Source of the DNA: Candidatus Saccharibacteria bacterium UBA2952
GTDB taxonomy: Bacteria > Patescibacteriota > Saccharimonadia > Saccharimonadales > Saccharimonadaceae
Direction: 5' to 3'
Assembly (NCBI GenBank): GCA_002348605.1
Contig: DEBQ01000006.1
Span: forward strand, 1 to 64,000
DNA: 64,000 nucleotides
Shown here: positions 49,905 through 57,608 of the stretch, one piece after another
Layout: each line of letters starts with the position of its first letter
How positions within the stretch are numbered: the stretch's first letter is position 1
Translations under genes and position numbers: made by a program
The notes under the pieces: model-generated
The model's database searches: none
Told to the model about the DNA's origin: nothing
What the model saw: only the letters and a program-made list of their open reading frames with translations

Positions 49905-50942
49905 TTAGGCTTCCGTCTCAGCTACTTTCTTGCGAACTTCTTTCTCGATTTCTTCGAGAACTTTTGGATTTTCTTTCAAATAAACTTTGGCGGCTTCGCG
50001 GCCTTGGCCAATCTTGCCGTCTTTGTAGTCAAACCATGCGCCGGATTTACCAACGATGTTGTGGAGTACCGCAAGATCAAGTACGTCGCCAGTACGCGAG
50101 ATGCCTTCGTTGTACATGATGTCAAACTCAGCCAACCTAAATGGCGGCGCAATTTTGTTCTTTACGACTTTCACTTTGGTTCGGTTACCGATTATGTCCT
50201 CGCCAACCTTCAGTTGACCGATACGACGGATATCCAGTCGGACCGAGGCGTAGAATTTTAGAGCGTTACCCCCAGTTGTCGTTTCAGGGTTACCGAACAT
50301 GACGCCGATTTTCATACGGATTTGGTTAATAAAGATAACCGTGGTCTTTGACTTGTTAATGATACCCGTAAGCTTACGCAGTGCCTGGCTCATTAGTCGA
50401 GCCTGAAGCCCCATGTGGCTGTCGCCCATGTCACCGTCGATTTCAGCCTGTGGAACCAGTGCCGCCACCGAGTCAACAACGACCAGGTCGACAGCGTTCG
50501 AACGTACCAGCGTCTCGGCGATTTCAAGCGCCTGCTCACCGTTATCCGGCTGGCTAACCAATAGGTTGTCGGTATCAACGCCAAGCTTCTTAGCATAGGC
50601 CGGGTCAAGTGCGTGCTCGGCATCAATGAACGCGGCTGTACCGCCCTGCTTTTGTATTTCGGCGATAGCGTGTAATGTCAGCGTGGTCTTACCAGAGCTT
50701 TCCGGACCGTAAATTTCAATAATACGACCTTTCGGGTAACCACCGCCAAGCGCGATATCGAGCGACAGCGCACCACTTGGAAGCAGCTCTACGTTAGCCT
50801 TTTTAGTATCGCCCAACTTCATGATTGAACCATCACCAAATTGTTTGGTGATTTGGTCCATTGCAAGGCCAAGCGCCTTGATTTTACCTTCTTGATCCGG
50901 TTTTTCCGTTCCCACCGCAGATTTCTCAGCCTTCTTAGCCAC
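49905..50942 (-). CDS. recA: Recombinase RecA
   Basis: 345 aa from the GTG at 50942, which follows GAGGGAG by 6 nt; the track-length start at 50957 overlaps that site. Walker [13 protein letters not shown], Walker [14 protein letters not shown]2 region [18 protein letters not shown]. Full length, no intein. Homologous recombination and SOS-type functions; needed for DNA taken up by pili and ComEC. A TATAAT box lies at about 50975. Confidence 0.97.
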   Translation of the reverse strand: MAKKAEKSAVGTEKPDQEGKIKALGLAMDQITKQFGDGSIMKLGDTKKANVELLPSGALSLDIALGGGYPKGRIIEIYGPESSGKTTLTLHAIAEIQKQGGTAAFIDAEHALDPAYAKKLGVDTDNLLVSQPDNGEQALEIAETLVRSNAVDLVVVDSVAALVPQAEIDGDMGDSHMGLQARLMSQALRKLTGIINKSKTTVIFINQIRMKIGVMFGNPETTTGGNALKFYASVRLDIRRIGQLKVGEDIIGNRTKVKVVKNKIAPPFRLAEFDIMYNEGISRTGDVLDLAVLHNIVGKSGAWFDYKDGKIGQGREAAKVYLKENPKVLEEIEKEVRKKVAETEA

Positions 50943-51045
50943 TGGTTTCTCCCTCACTTACTGCTACTTTCTATTATACGGGTGTATGGTCTAATTTGCC
51001 ATAATCGAAAGCGTCTTCGACCAGTAAGAACCATGCCTCTCATGC

Positions 51046-51051
51046 TATAAT
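51046..51051 (+). promoter_or_regulatory. Extended -10 (TGC-TATAAT) of the orphan prepilin gene
   Basis: TG-N-TATAAT ends 7 nt before the ATG at 51059. Confidence 0.55.
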
Positions 51052-51058
51052 TGCTCCA

Positions 51059-51448
51059 ATGAAACAACGTGGCTTTACTATCATCGAACTTTTCGCTTTA
51101 ATACTTCTCATCTTCATCATCGGAATCGTATTCTGGACACAAAAGAATAATATTGAAACCGCTGCGCGCGACGACAAGCGAAAAACCGCCATTAATGCGA
51201 TGTATTATAGCCTCGAGGAGGTATACTACCCAGCCGAAAAATCATATCCAAAAGCATTGACCGAATCGACACTTCCGTCAGTCGACCCGTCGATCTTTAA
51301 AGACCCAAAAGGAGTCAAGCTTGGTCAGGCAAACTCTGATTACAGCTACGAAGGCAAGGGCTGCACTAACGATACCTGCAAAAGCTACACACTTCGAGCA
51401 CGGCTCGAAAACGAAGCCGACTTCGTAAAAGACAGCCGCAATAACTAA
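51059..51448 (+). CDS. Orphan prepilin-like protein
   Basis: 129 aa. Leader MKQRG, then FTIIELFALILLIFIIGIVF with Glu5, the prepilin signature. The head contains ATG-like YYSLEEVYYPAEKSYPKALT, matching Gram-positive-type pilins, and two Cys (GKGCTNDTCKSY). Alone from other pilin genes, with its own strong leaderless promoter, so it may be a separately controlled minor pilin or competence pseudopilin. It ends at the stop codon of the converging PH-domain gene. Confidence 0.85.
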   Translation: MKQRGFTIIELFALILLIFIIGIVFWTQKNNIETAARDDKRKTAINAMYYSLEEVYYPAEKSYPKALTESTLPSVDPSIFKDPKGVKLGQANSDYSYEGKGCTNDTCKSYTLRARLENEADFVKDSRNN

Positions 51449-52201
51449 TTAGTTTTCGTACGGATCGACCGGACGGCCGTTCTTGAACGCTTCAATGGCG
51501 TTGTTAAGTCTCGCAACATGCCCTCTAGGGTTGGCAACATACGAGAACCGGTAGGTCGTTTCTTCGCCTTCGGTGCTTAGACGAATCGTTCCGTAATCAA
51601 GCATTGTCTGTATTATGCCTGACTGCTTGTAACTCGCGTCTTCAATACTCCCAAGGCTTACCGTCTGTTCGTGCCGCGTGAACAGTCCCGACTGAATTTC
51701 TTGTATGACACTTTCGTTAGTGAGATAAAACTGGTTTTGCAGGTATACCCATATGGCCACCGACCCGCCAATGCCGACGAGTAGCATGAGTAGTAGCACT
51801 GGTATCATAATGACATCATAGGACGGCAACGTGAGGGGCAGCGAACCGTCTTGATCACTCGGGTAAAAGATCAGGACTGCTATAAGCGCGATCAAAAGTA
51901 GTCCAGTCATAAGGACCGGTAGCAACAATCCTATAGGATGTCGTTTCAGATCGATAATTACGAATTCGCCTTCGCTAAGATTCAAGTGGGGGTATTTTTT
52001 TACCGACTCATCGTGACGCTTAGCGTTCTCTGGACTCACTTCCATGCTGACGGCGTCAGGGTTCCGCGTGGCGTGCACGACCTTCGGCTCGTTAGCTAAC
52101 TGCGCACGGATTTGCGGATCAAAGTTTTCACCCGGGATACTCTGCTCGGCGTTTGTGACATGCGACGAGGGCCCATTATTTTCATTCGGCTGGTTATTCA
52201 T
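51449..52201 (-). CDS. Bacterial PH-domain (YdbS/YdbT-like) membrane protein
   Basis: 250 aa. A long polar N-terminus (1-75), two membrane helices (about 92-112 and 130-155), then a bPH_2 domain with FYLTNESVIQEIQSGLFTR and QTVSLGSIEDASYKQSGIIQ followed by DYGTIRLSTEGEE. Such proteins have been tied to envelope stress and conjugation-related functions; the role is unknown here. TATAAT at 52208-52213 is 6 nt from the ATG. Confidence 0.82.
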   Translation of the reverse strand: MNNQPNENNGPSSHVTNAEQSIPGENFDPQIRAQLANEPKVVHATRNPDAVSMEVSPENAKRHDESVKKYPHLNLSEGEFVIIDLKRHPIGLLLPVLMTGLLLIALIAVLIFYPSDQDGSLPLTLPSYDVIMIPVLLLMLLVGIGGSVAIWVYLQNQFYLTNESVIQEIQSGLFTRHEQTVSLGSIEDASYKQSGIIQTMLDYGTIRLSTEGEETTYRFSYVANPRGHVARLNNAIEAFKNGRPVDPYEN

Positions 52202-52207
52202 ATGATC

Positions 52208-52213
52208 ATTATA
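52208..52213 (-). promoter_or_regulatory. -10 box TATAAT of the PH-domain gene
   Basis: Six nt from the ATG at 52201 on the reverse strand; leaderless although ruvB lies only 15 bases upstream. Confidence 0.5.
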
Positions 52214-52216
52214 CCC

Positions 52217-53221
52217 TTAGTCATCCCGTCCGACGTGCCGACGTGCCTTATTGGTCACGCGCCGTCCGCGCGGTGTCCTTTCTATAAAGCCGATTTGCAG
52301 AAGATATGGTTCGTAAAAATCTTCGATCGTACTTGTTTCATCCCCTGTCAGCGCAGCGATTGTACTGAGCCCTACCGGGTTGTCACCATAATTATCAATG
52401 ATACTCATTAGCATGGTCCTATCGGCTGGGTCCAACCCCGCTTCGTCGATTTCCATCATGTTGAGTGCGCTGGTCGTCATGACAGTATCAATAATTCCGT
52501 CGCCGTTCACATCGGCGTAGTCACGAACACGTTTAAGCAGACGGTTCGCGATTCGCGGCGTCAGCCTGGCTCGGGTCGATAGCATTTTCGCTGACTGCGG
52601 TGCTATGTCAGTCTTTAGTATTCGAGCGGCGCGCGTAATAATCTGCGCGATTTCTTCCGGCGTGTAGAACTCAAGCCGGTATAAATGACCGAACCGGTCC
52701 CGAAGCGGTGCAGCCAAGCTACCGGTGCGTGTGGTGGCGCCGATGACCGTGAACTTTGGCAAATCAAGTCGAACACTACGCGCCGCAGGGCCTTTACCAA
52801 TGACGATATCGAGCTTAAAGTCCTCCATTGCTGCGTATAAGACTTCTTCGACAGCACGGCTTAACCGATGGATTTCGTCGATAAACAATATGTCGCCGTC
52901 TGAAAGATTGGTTAGTATGCTCGCGAGGTCACCGGCACGTTCAATTGCCGGTCCTGCTGTTACTCGTAGTCCAACACCCATTTCATTGGCTATTACGCTC
53001 GCCATGGTCGTTTTGCCCAATCCGGGTGGACCGTAAAGCAGTACGTGGTCTATTGGCTCGCCGCGTTTTTTAGCAGCAGCGATTGCAAGCTTCAAGTTTT
53101 TCTTTAGCCGCTCTTGCCCAACGTATTCGTCGAATGTTTGAGGTCGCAGTGTCAATTCAATGATCTGCTCTTCGCTGTCGTCATCATGCAGCACAGTGTC
53201 TATAATTCGTTCAATCGCCAT
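52217..53221 (-). CDS. ruvB: Holliday junction branch migration helicase RuvB
   Basis: 334 aa. Walker [16 protein letters not shown], Walker [11 protein letters not shown], sensor [18 protein letters not shown] and the winged-helix end [20 protein letters not shown]+ motor that drives RuvA-bound junctions. Fifty bases after ruvA with a TATAAT box 11 nt before the ATG, so it may have its own promoter. Confidence 0.97.
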   Translation of the reverse strand: MAIERIIDTVLHDDDSEEQIIELTLRPQTFDEYVGQERLKKNLKLAIAAAKKRGEPIDHVLLYGPPGLGKTTMASVIANEMGVGLRVTAGPAIERAGDLASILTNLSDGDILFIDEIHRLSRAVEEVLYAAMEDFKLDIVIGKGPAARSVRLDLPKFTVIGATTRTGSLAAPLRDRFGHLYRLEFYTPEEIAQIITRAARILKTDIAPQSAKMLSTRARLTPRIANRLLKRVRDYADVNGDGIIDTVMTTSALNMMEIDEAGLDPADRTMLMSIIDNYGDNPVGLSTIAALTGDETSTIEDFYEPYLLQIGFIERTPRGRRVTNKARRHVGRDD

Positions 53222-53271
53222 GTCTATGACACATTATACCTGGTGTCGCTTTGGGGCGCTGCCAGCCACTG

Positions 53272-53850
53272 TTATGAGCCGGCTTTTAGCGCCAAGCGCA
53301 CCCGTTCCGCAGTAGAGAGTGTGGCGTCAATACCTTCGAGTGCCGACAAGCCATCCGAAAGCGTGTATCCAAGTGCCATCAAGGCTTCGAGCGCTTCATC
53401 ATTCGTATTTAGTTCAGTCTGCACTGACGACGAGCCGCCGTATGCTGTCGCTATACCCACCTTGTCGGAAAGGTCGACTACCACACGGTCGGCTGTCTTT
53501 TTACCTACCCCACTAGCTTTTGCTATAAATGCAGCGTCGGAATTGGCAATGGCGTTTCGCACCTGCTCACTTGTTCCTAAACTTAGTATTGCCAGCGCCG
53601 CTTTTGGGCCGACTCCTTGAACGCTGATTAACAGTTCAAACAACTTTTTAGCGGCCAAACTTGAAAACCCGAATAGCTCATCCGACTGCTCACGCACATG
53701 ATGATACGTGTAGAACTTCACATCCGTATCAATCAGTGCTGCGTCAAAATCACCAAGCGGCACCTGCACCTCATACCCAACGCCGCCAACGTCCACAATA
53801 ACCGAACCGGCGAACTTCTCGGCAACGATGCCTTTGATATGCGCAATCAT
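53272..53850 (-). CDS. ruvA: Holliday junction DNA-binding protein RuvA
   Basis: 192 aa. OB-fold start MIAHIKGIVAEKFAGSVIVD, two helix-hairpin-helix motifs (LLISVQGVGPKAALAILS and KASGVGKKTADRVVVDL) and the C-terminal RuvB-binding domain (DEALEALMALGYTLSD). Only 6 bases after the PBP gene stop and probably on its mRNA. Confidence 0.97.
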   Translation of the reverse strand: MIAHIKGIVAEKFAGSVIVDVGGVGYEVQVPLGDFDAALIDTDVKFYTYHHVREQSDELFGFSSLAAKKLFELLISVQGVGPKAALAILSLGTSEQVRNAIANSDAAFIAKASGVGKKTADRVVVDLSDKVGIATAYGGSSSVQTELNTNDEALEALMALGYTLSDGLSALEGIDATLSTAERVRLALKAGS

Positions 53851-53856
53851 CGCGTG

Positions 53857-56202
53857 CTACCCATTACCTGGTTTTATTCCCAGACCGTTAGACACCGGGC
53901 CGGTGGGCGTTTCTCCCGGGGCACATCCTTGGGAATCCACATCATTTACGTCTTCAGTAGGCGTATTCGGACATTGATCAATATTGTTAGGAACGCCGTC
54001 GTTATCGTCGTCGTTCTTATTATTCGGATCGACACATAGTGGATCATTCGCGGCCAGATGTTCAAGTCCCGGTACCTCACAGGCGTCCACCACGCAGTTT
54101 TTGTCGTCCTCCGTCAGGTTTTCCTTGCCCGGAACCGTGCAGGCTTTTTTTTCCTCTGTTTTTTGCTCGTCCTTCTTTTCTTCTTTCGGAGGAGCGGTAC
54201 ATTTCTTCGGCACATTGTTTGCTAGGAACACATCGGTCTTTGTGCCTATGGCGGTACACACGGTTGCCTTGACCACGCCGGCAGGTTGCACAAATGACGG
54301 ACTCGCCGTTCCAATTGCCTGGCCCATCATCTTACGCCATATCGGCCCGGCCATGCTTGAACCACCGTTATCCATAATCGCGTTATCGTTGTTCCCTACC
54401 CACACGCCAACAGCAATGTCGGGTGTGTAACCAATCGTCCATGCGTCTCGTGAGTCGTCGGTCGTACCGGTTTTCACGGCAACCGTCTTGGTACGGCCGT
54501 CAGTACCAACAACGTTAAGCGATGACCCGAACACCGTGCTGCGCGTATTATTGTCAGACAAAATATTAGATAGTAGGTACGCACCTTCGGTACTAATGGC
54601 CCGAGTGCTCTTATGGTCCTGGGTAAATATCGTCTGGTCGTATTTATTCATAATCGACTGAATACTTGTTTCGTCATAACGATTACCCTGGTTCGCAAAG
54701 CCACTGTAAGCATCTGTCATTTCAGCAAGCGAAACTTCCCCAGAACCGAGCGCAAGTGATAGCCCATAATTACTACTTTCGCCTAGGGTCGATATACCAA
54801 GACGTTTCGCCGCAGCTACTGCATTATCAACGCCCTCGGTCTGCATGACCTTCACAGCCGGAACGTTGAGCGACCAATCAAGCGCTTGGCGCACCGTCAC
54901 GTTTCCGCGGAATTTTCGGTCAGCGTTAAGTGGCACATAATTACCAAAATCAGTCTTCTTGTCTTCAATCACTGTTACAGGCGTAATCTTGCCGGTTGCT
55001 AGTGCGTCGGCATAATAAATCGGTTTAAAGCTCGACCCTGGCTGGCGAGGCGTGGTTGCCATATTCACCTTGCCGAACTGTTCGTTGTCGTAGTCGGAAC
55101 TACCGACCAGCGCTAAAATCCCACCGGTCTTCGGATCAATCGCAACTAGGCTGGCGTTTGAACCGCCGTTTGCTTCGATATAGGTTAAGTTACTCTCTAC
55201 TGCAGCGTTCGCTTTTTTCTGTAAGTCTAGGTCGAGTGTCGTCTTTACTTGGTATCCAGACCGGGTCACGCGTTCTTCGCCGTACTTGTCATATAGTTCC
55301 TTCAGAACCATTTCGGTAAAGTGCGGCGCTTCGTTGTCGATCGCCGATTTAGGCGGTGCGTAGGTTAGCGTCTCTGCCAGCGCAGCCTGCTTTTGCTCTT
55401 CGGAAATAAAGCCATTCTTTACCATTCGGCTCAAAACAGTCGTCTGGCGCTCCTTGGCAAGTTCAGGGTCGCCGCTTATTGGCGAATAAGCACTTGGCGC
55501 AGGCAGTACCCCTACCAGCATCGCGCTCTCGGCAAGGCTAAGCTGGTCTGGCGTCTTATCAAAATAAGTTTTAGAGGCCTCTTCAATACCGAACGAATTC
55601 TCGCCGTAGAACACCGAGTTCAAGTACATAGTCAAAATTTCGTCTTTGCTGTAGCGCTGTTCAATCGCTACTGCAATAACCAGCTCTTGGTATTTCCTTA
55701 GAATCGTCTGCTTCTCGGTAAGAAGTGTGTTCTTTGCAAGCTGTTGCGTTAGCGTCGAACCACCCCCAGCAATACCGTGGGTAACTATGTTCGAATACAG
55801 CGCACGCAAAATGCCAAAAATGTCAAAACCGGAGTGCTTGTAAAAATCTTTGTCTTCCGCAGCAATCAGGGCGTGTTCAGTATCATCTGAAATCTTACTC
55901 AGTGGGACTAGTTCGCGCCGCTCAGCCTTGCCGGTCGAAAAGAACGTTTTACCGTTCCTATCCATCAAGGCGACGCCTGTGTTGTTCCGGTTTAGTAGCC
56001 GTTCTTGGTTACCAATGTCGTTGTAGTAGTACGCATATGTCGCAATCGGCGTAATAATTAGGAAGGCCAAGACTGGCGCTGCCAGTACGAGTACTTTTTT
56101 CTTCCTACTGAGTCCGTTGAACCATTTTAAGCGACGCTTCATAAAACGTTTGGCGGACCCGACTGGACCCACCTTTTTCGTGTACTTACCTTTTCGATAC
56201 AT
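53857..56202 (-). CDS. Class A penicillin-binding protein with thrombospondin-type-3 tail
   Basis: 781 aa. A basic cytoplasmic start and a signal anchor (about 38-62) precede glycosyltransferase family 51 (75-250; ALIAAEDKDFYKHSG with the catalytic Glu, GGSTLTQQLAKN) and the transpeptidase (about 330-650; active-site Ser in RQPGSSFKP, SLN in LDWSLNVPAVK, KTG in VAVKTGTTDD). Builds peptidoglycan. The tail (655-781) is unusual: two Cys repeats (ACTVPGKENLTEDDKNCV, ACEVPGLEHLAANDPLCV) and a calcium-binding-like NDDDNDGVPNNIDQCPNTP, then a Pro/Gly end. TATACT at 56211-56216, 8 nt from the ATG. Confidence 0.92.
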   Translation of the reverse strand: MYRKGKYTKKVGPVGSAKRFMKRRLKWFNGLSRKKKVLVLAAPVLAFLIITPIATYAYYYNDIGNQERLLNRNNTGVALMDRNGKTFFSTGKAERRELVPLSKISDDTEHALIAAEDKDFYKHSGFDIFGILRALYSNIVTHGIAGGGSTLTQQLAKNTLLTEKQTILRKYQELVIAVAIEQRYSKDEILTMYLNSVFYGENSFGIEEASKTYFDKTPDQLSLAESAMLVGVLPAPSAYSPISGDPELAKERQTTVLSRMVKNGFISEEQKQAALAETLTYAPPKSAIDNEAPHFTEMVLKELYDKYGEERVTRSGYQVKTTLDLDLQKKANAAVESNLTYIEANGGSNASLVAIDPKTGGILALVGSSDYDNEQFGKVNMATTPRQPGSSFKPIYYADALATGKITPVTVIEDKKTDFGNYVPLNADRKFRGNVTVRQALDWSLNVPAVKVMQTEGVDNAVAAAKRLGISTLGESSNYGLSLALGSGEVSLAEMTDAYSGFANQGNRYDETSIQSIMNKYDQTIFTQDHKSTRAISTEGAYLLSNILSDNNTRSTVFGSSLNVVGTDGRTKTVAVKTGTTDDSRDAWTIGYTPDIAVGVWVGNNDNAIMDNGGSSMAGPIWRKMMGQAIGTASPSFVQPAGVVKATVCTAIGTKTDVFLANNVPKKCTAPPKEEKKDEQKTEEKKACTVPGKENLTEDDKNCVVDACEVPGLEHLAANDPLCVDPNNKNDDDNDGVPNNIDQCPNTPTEDVNDVDSQGCAPGETPTGPVSNGLGIKPGNG

Positions 56203-56210
56203 ACCTAATT

Positions 56211-56216
56211 AGTATA
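56211..56216 (-). promoter_or_regulatory. -10 box TATACT of the PBP-ruvA unit
   Basis: Eight nt from the ATG at 56202 on the reverse strand. Confidence 0.45.
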
Positions 56217-56235
56217 GCAAAACCGGCCTAAATCA

Positions 56236-56341
56236 AGTAGTCGCCGCCGGAGGTAGGGGGGGCTGCGACTACTCGGCTGCAATTTCCTTAACGACTGACG
56301 CTAATGATGGTCGGATTCGAATGAACCGTCGTTACGGAAAT
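56236..56341. ncRNA. Folded intergenic region, candidate structured RNA
   Basis: Two strong stems: AGTAGTCGC (56236-56244) with GCGACTACT (56265-56273), and ATTTCCTTAACGAC (56282-56295) with GTCGTTACGGAAAT (56328-56341, one mismatch), the second with an inner ATTCGAAT palindrome. No open frame of note. It lies in the 285-base gap between PBP and ruvC. Strand unknown; it does not match RNase P, tmRNA or SRP RNA. Confidence 0.4.
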
Positions 56342-56421
56342 CTTTGTTGGGTGACTATCTACCGCCATGTACTTACTATAAAAAATCATCCTGATAATAC
56401 GCTGAAAGCAATTATTTAACG

Positions 56422-56500
56422 AATCATCTTGCGAAGATTAGGCGCAATCATTTTGTGAAGATTCGGTAAAATCATCTCGCGAAGATTCTACCGAATCATC
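56422..56500. repeat. Three and a half tandem 24-nt hairpin repeats after ruvC
   Basis: Eighteen-base units AATCATCTTGCGAAGATT, AATCATTTTGTGAAGATT and AATCATCTCGCGAAGATT start at 56422, 56446 and 56470, a strict 24-nt period, with AATCATC again at 56494 inside ruvC. Each unit is an imperfect palindrome. The last copy is enclosed by GATTCGGTA / TACCGAATC, making a larger hairpin over the ruvC stop codon. Confidence 0.75.
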
Positions 56501-56958
56501 ATCTGGTGCGTAATGGCCGCGGCAAGAGCATCGGCGGCATCGTCTGGCTTCGGAATTTCCTTCAGGTTCAGTTGCAAACGCACCATTTCTTGCACCTGCT
56601 TTTTGTCTGCTTTGCCGTAACCGGTAAGTGACTGTTTTATTTGCATTGGCGTATACTCGGCAATCGGTAGACCGGCTTTTCGGCCAGTCAGAATGGCAAC
56701 CCCGCGAGCTGACGCCACGCTCATTGCCGTGGTGACGTTCTTTGCAAAAAACAGCTTTTCAACCGACATCGCGTCCGGCTTCGTTTCGGCAATTATTTCC
56801 GTCAGTCCGTCAAAAATTTCTTCCAGCCGTTCGTCCAGCGGTGTATGGGCGGGTGTCGTAATAACGCCAGCGGTCACGAGCTTGGTCTTGTTATTAGCAA
56901 CTTCAACGACGCCAAACCCAAGTATTCCGGTTCCGGGGTCGATGCCTATGATTCTCAC
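56488..56958 (-). CDS. ruvC: Holliday junction endonuclease RuvC
   Basis: 156 aa. Acidic catalytic residues in RIIGIDPGTG (Asp7), SVEKLFFAKN (Glu) and the C-terminal DDAADALAAAITH pair; QMKQSLTGYGKADKKQVQ-type DNA-binding stretch. Resolves junctions moved by RuvAB. It overlaps the peptidase E gene by 4 bases and is followed by the tandem hairpins. Confidence 0.96.
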   Translation of the reverse strand: MRIIGIDPGTGILGFGVVEVANNKTKLVTAGVITTPAHTPLDERLEEIFDGLTEIIAETKPDAMSVEKLFFAKNVTTAMSVASARGVAILTGRKAGLPIAEYTPMQIKQSLTGYGKADKKQVQEMVRLQLNLKEIPKPDDAADALAAAITHQMMIR

Positions 56959-57593
56959 GTCAGCTTTCCTTCAAAATCACCGTCGACTATATATACATCG
57001 CCATCGTGCAGAGTTTCGTACTTCAAACCGTGTTCCTTAAAGTAATCAACCATAGCGTCGGCTTCAGCACTCCACGTTTCCGACTGGTAATGCGGCACCA
57101 ACTGCGGGTATATAAGCCCAAGCCCGTCCCACAGTATTTCTTCATTGTACCCTTCTGGAATATCATACGGATCGTCGCCGTGTTCGGTGCCGTGCAGTGT
57201 TTTGGTCATTAGTATCGAACCGGCGCTCGAGCCGCCATAGGTCATGTCGGTGTGTTTTAGCGCGTTAGGTAGCAACGCATCAAAACCTGAATAAGCGAAC
57301 GCCCGGCGAAGCACAAATGTATTACCGCCACTCACCCACACAAACGGTGCGGCTTCAACGATAGGCTTTAATTTGTCCGGCGACCGAAAGTACTTTCTAA
57401 GGTCTAGTTCGTAAAACTCAAACCCTGCCTGTTCAAATTCTGCTTTCTTTTCGGCTACATGCGCCGCTCGCTCACTCGCCGGTAGGTAGTCTTTTGCATT
57501 TTCAACAAATAGCACGCGCTTGTCACTACCTACCATTTGCTTCAGGCGGTCTAAATGATTACCAAACCCATGGCTCGAAAGATAGAGCTTCAT
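56955..57593 (-). CDS. Peptidase E-like serine hydrolase (S51)
   Basis: 212 aa. The nucleophile elbow GGSSAGSILM (G-x-S-A-G type Ser), WVSGGNTFVLRR and the LVPHYQSETW region with its His place it in family S51 (aspartyl dipeptidase PepE and cyanophycinase relatives). Cytoplasmic, full length for PepE. Could recycle Asp-containing dipeptides taken up from a host. Cotranscribed with ruvC (4-base overlap). Confidence 0.86.
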   Translation of the reverse strand: MKLYLSSHGFGNHLDRLKQMVGSDKRVLFVENAKDYLPASERAAHVAEKKAEFEQAGFEFYELDLRKYFRSPDKLKPIVEAAPFVWVSGGNTFVLRRAFAYSGFDALLPNALKHTDMTYGGSSAGSILMTKTLHGTEHGDDPYDIPEGYNEEILWDGLGLIYPQLVPHYQSETWSAEADAMVDYFKEHGLKYETLHDGDVYIVDGDFEGKLT

Positions 57594-57608
57594 GAATATA
57601 GTATAGCG

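Noticed and set aside
53984..54430. 148-aa forward frame within the PBP tail
   Set aside because: Ser/Phe-rich shadow of the Glu/Lys-rich PBP tail; no start context.
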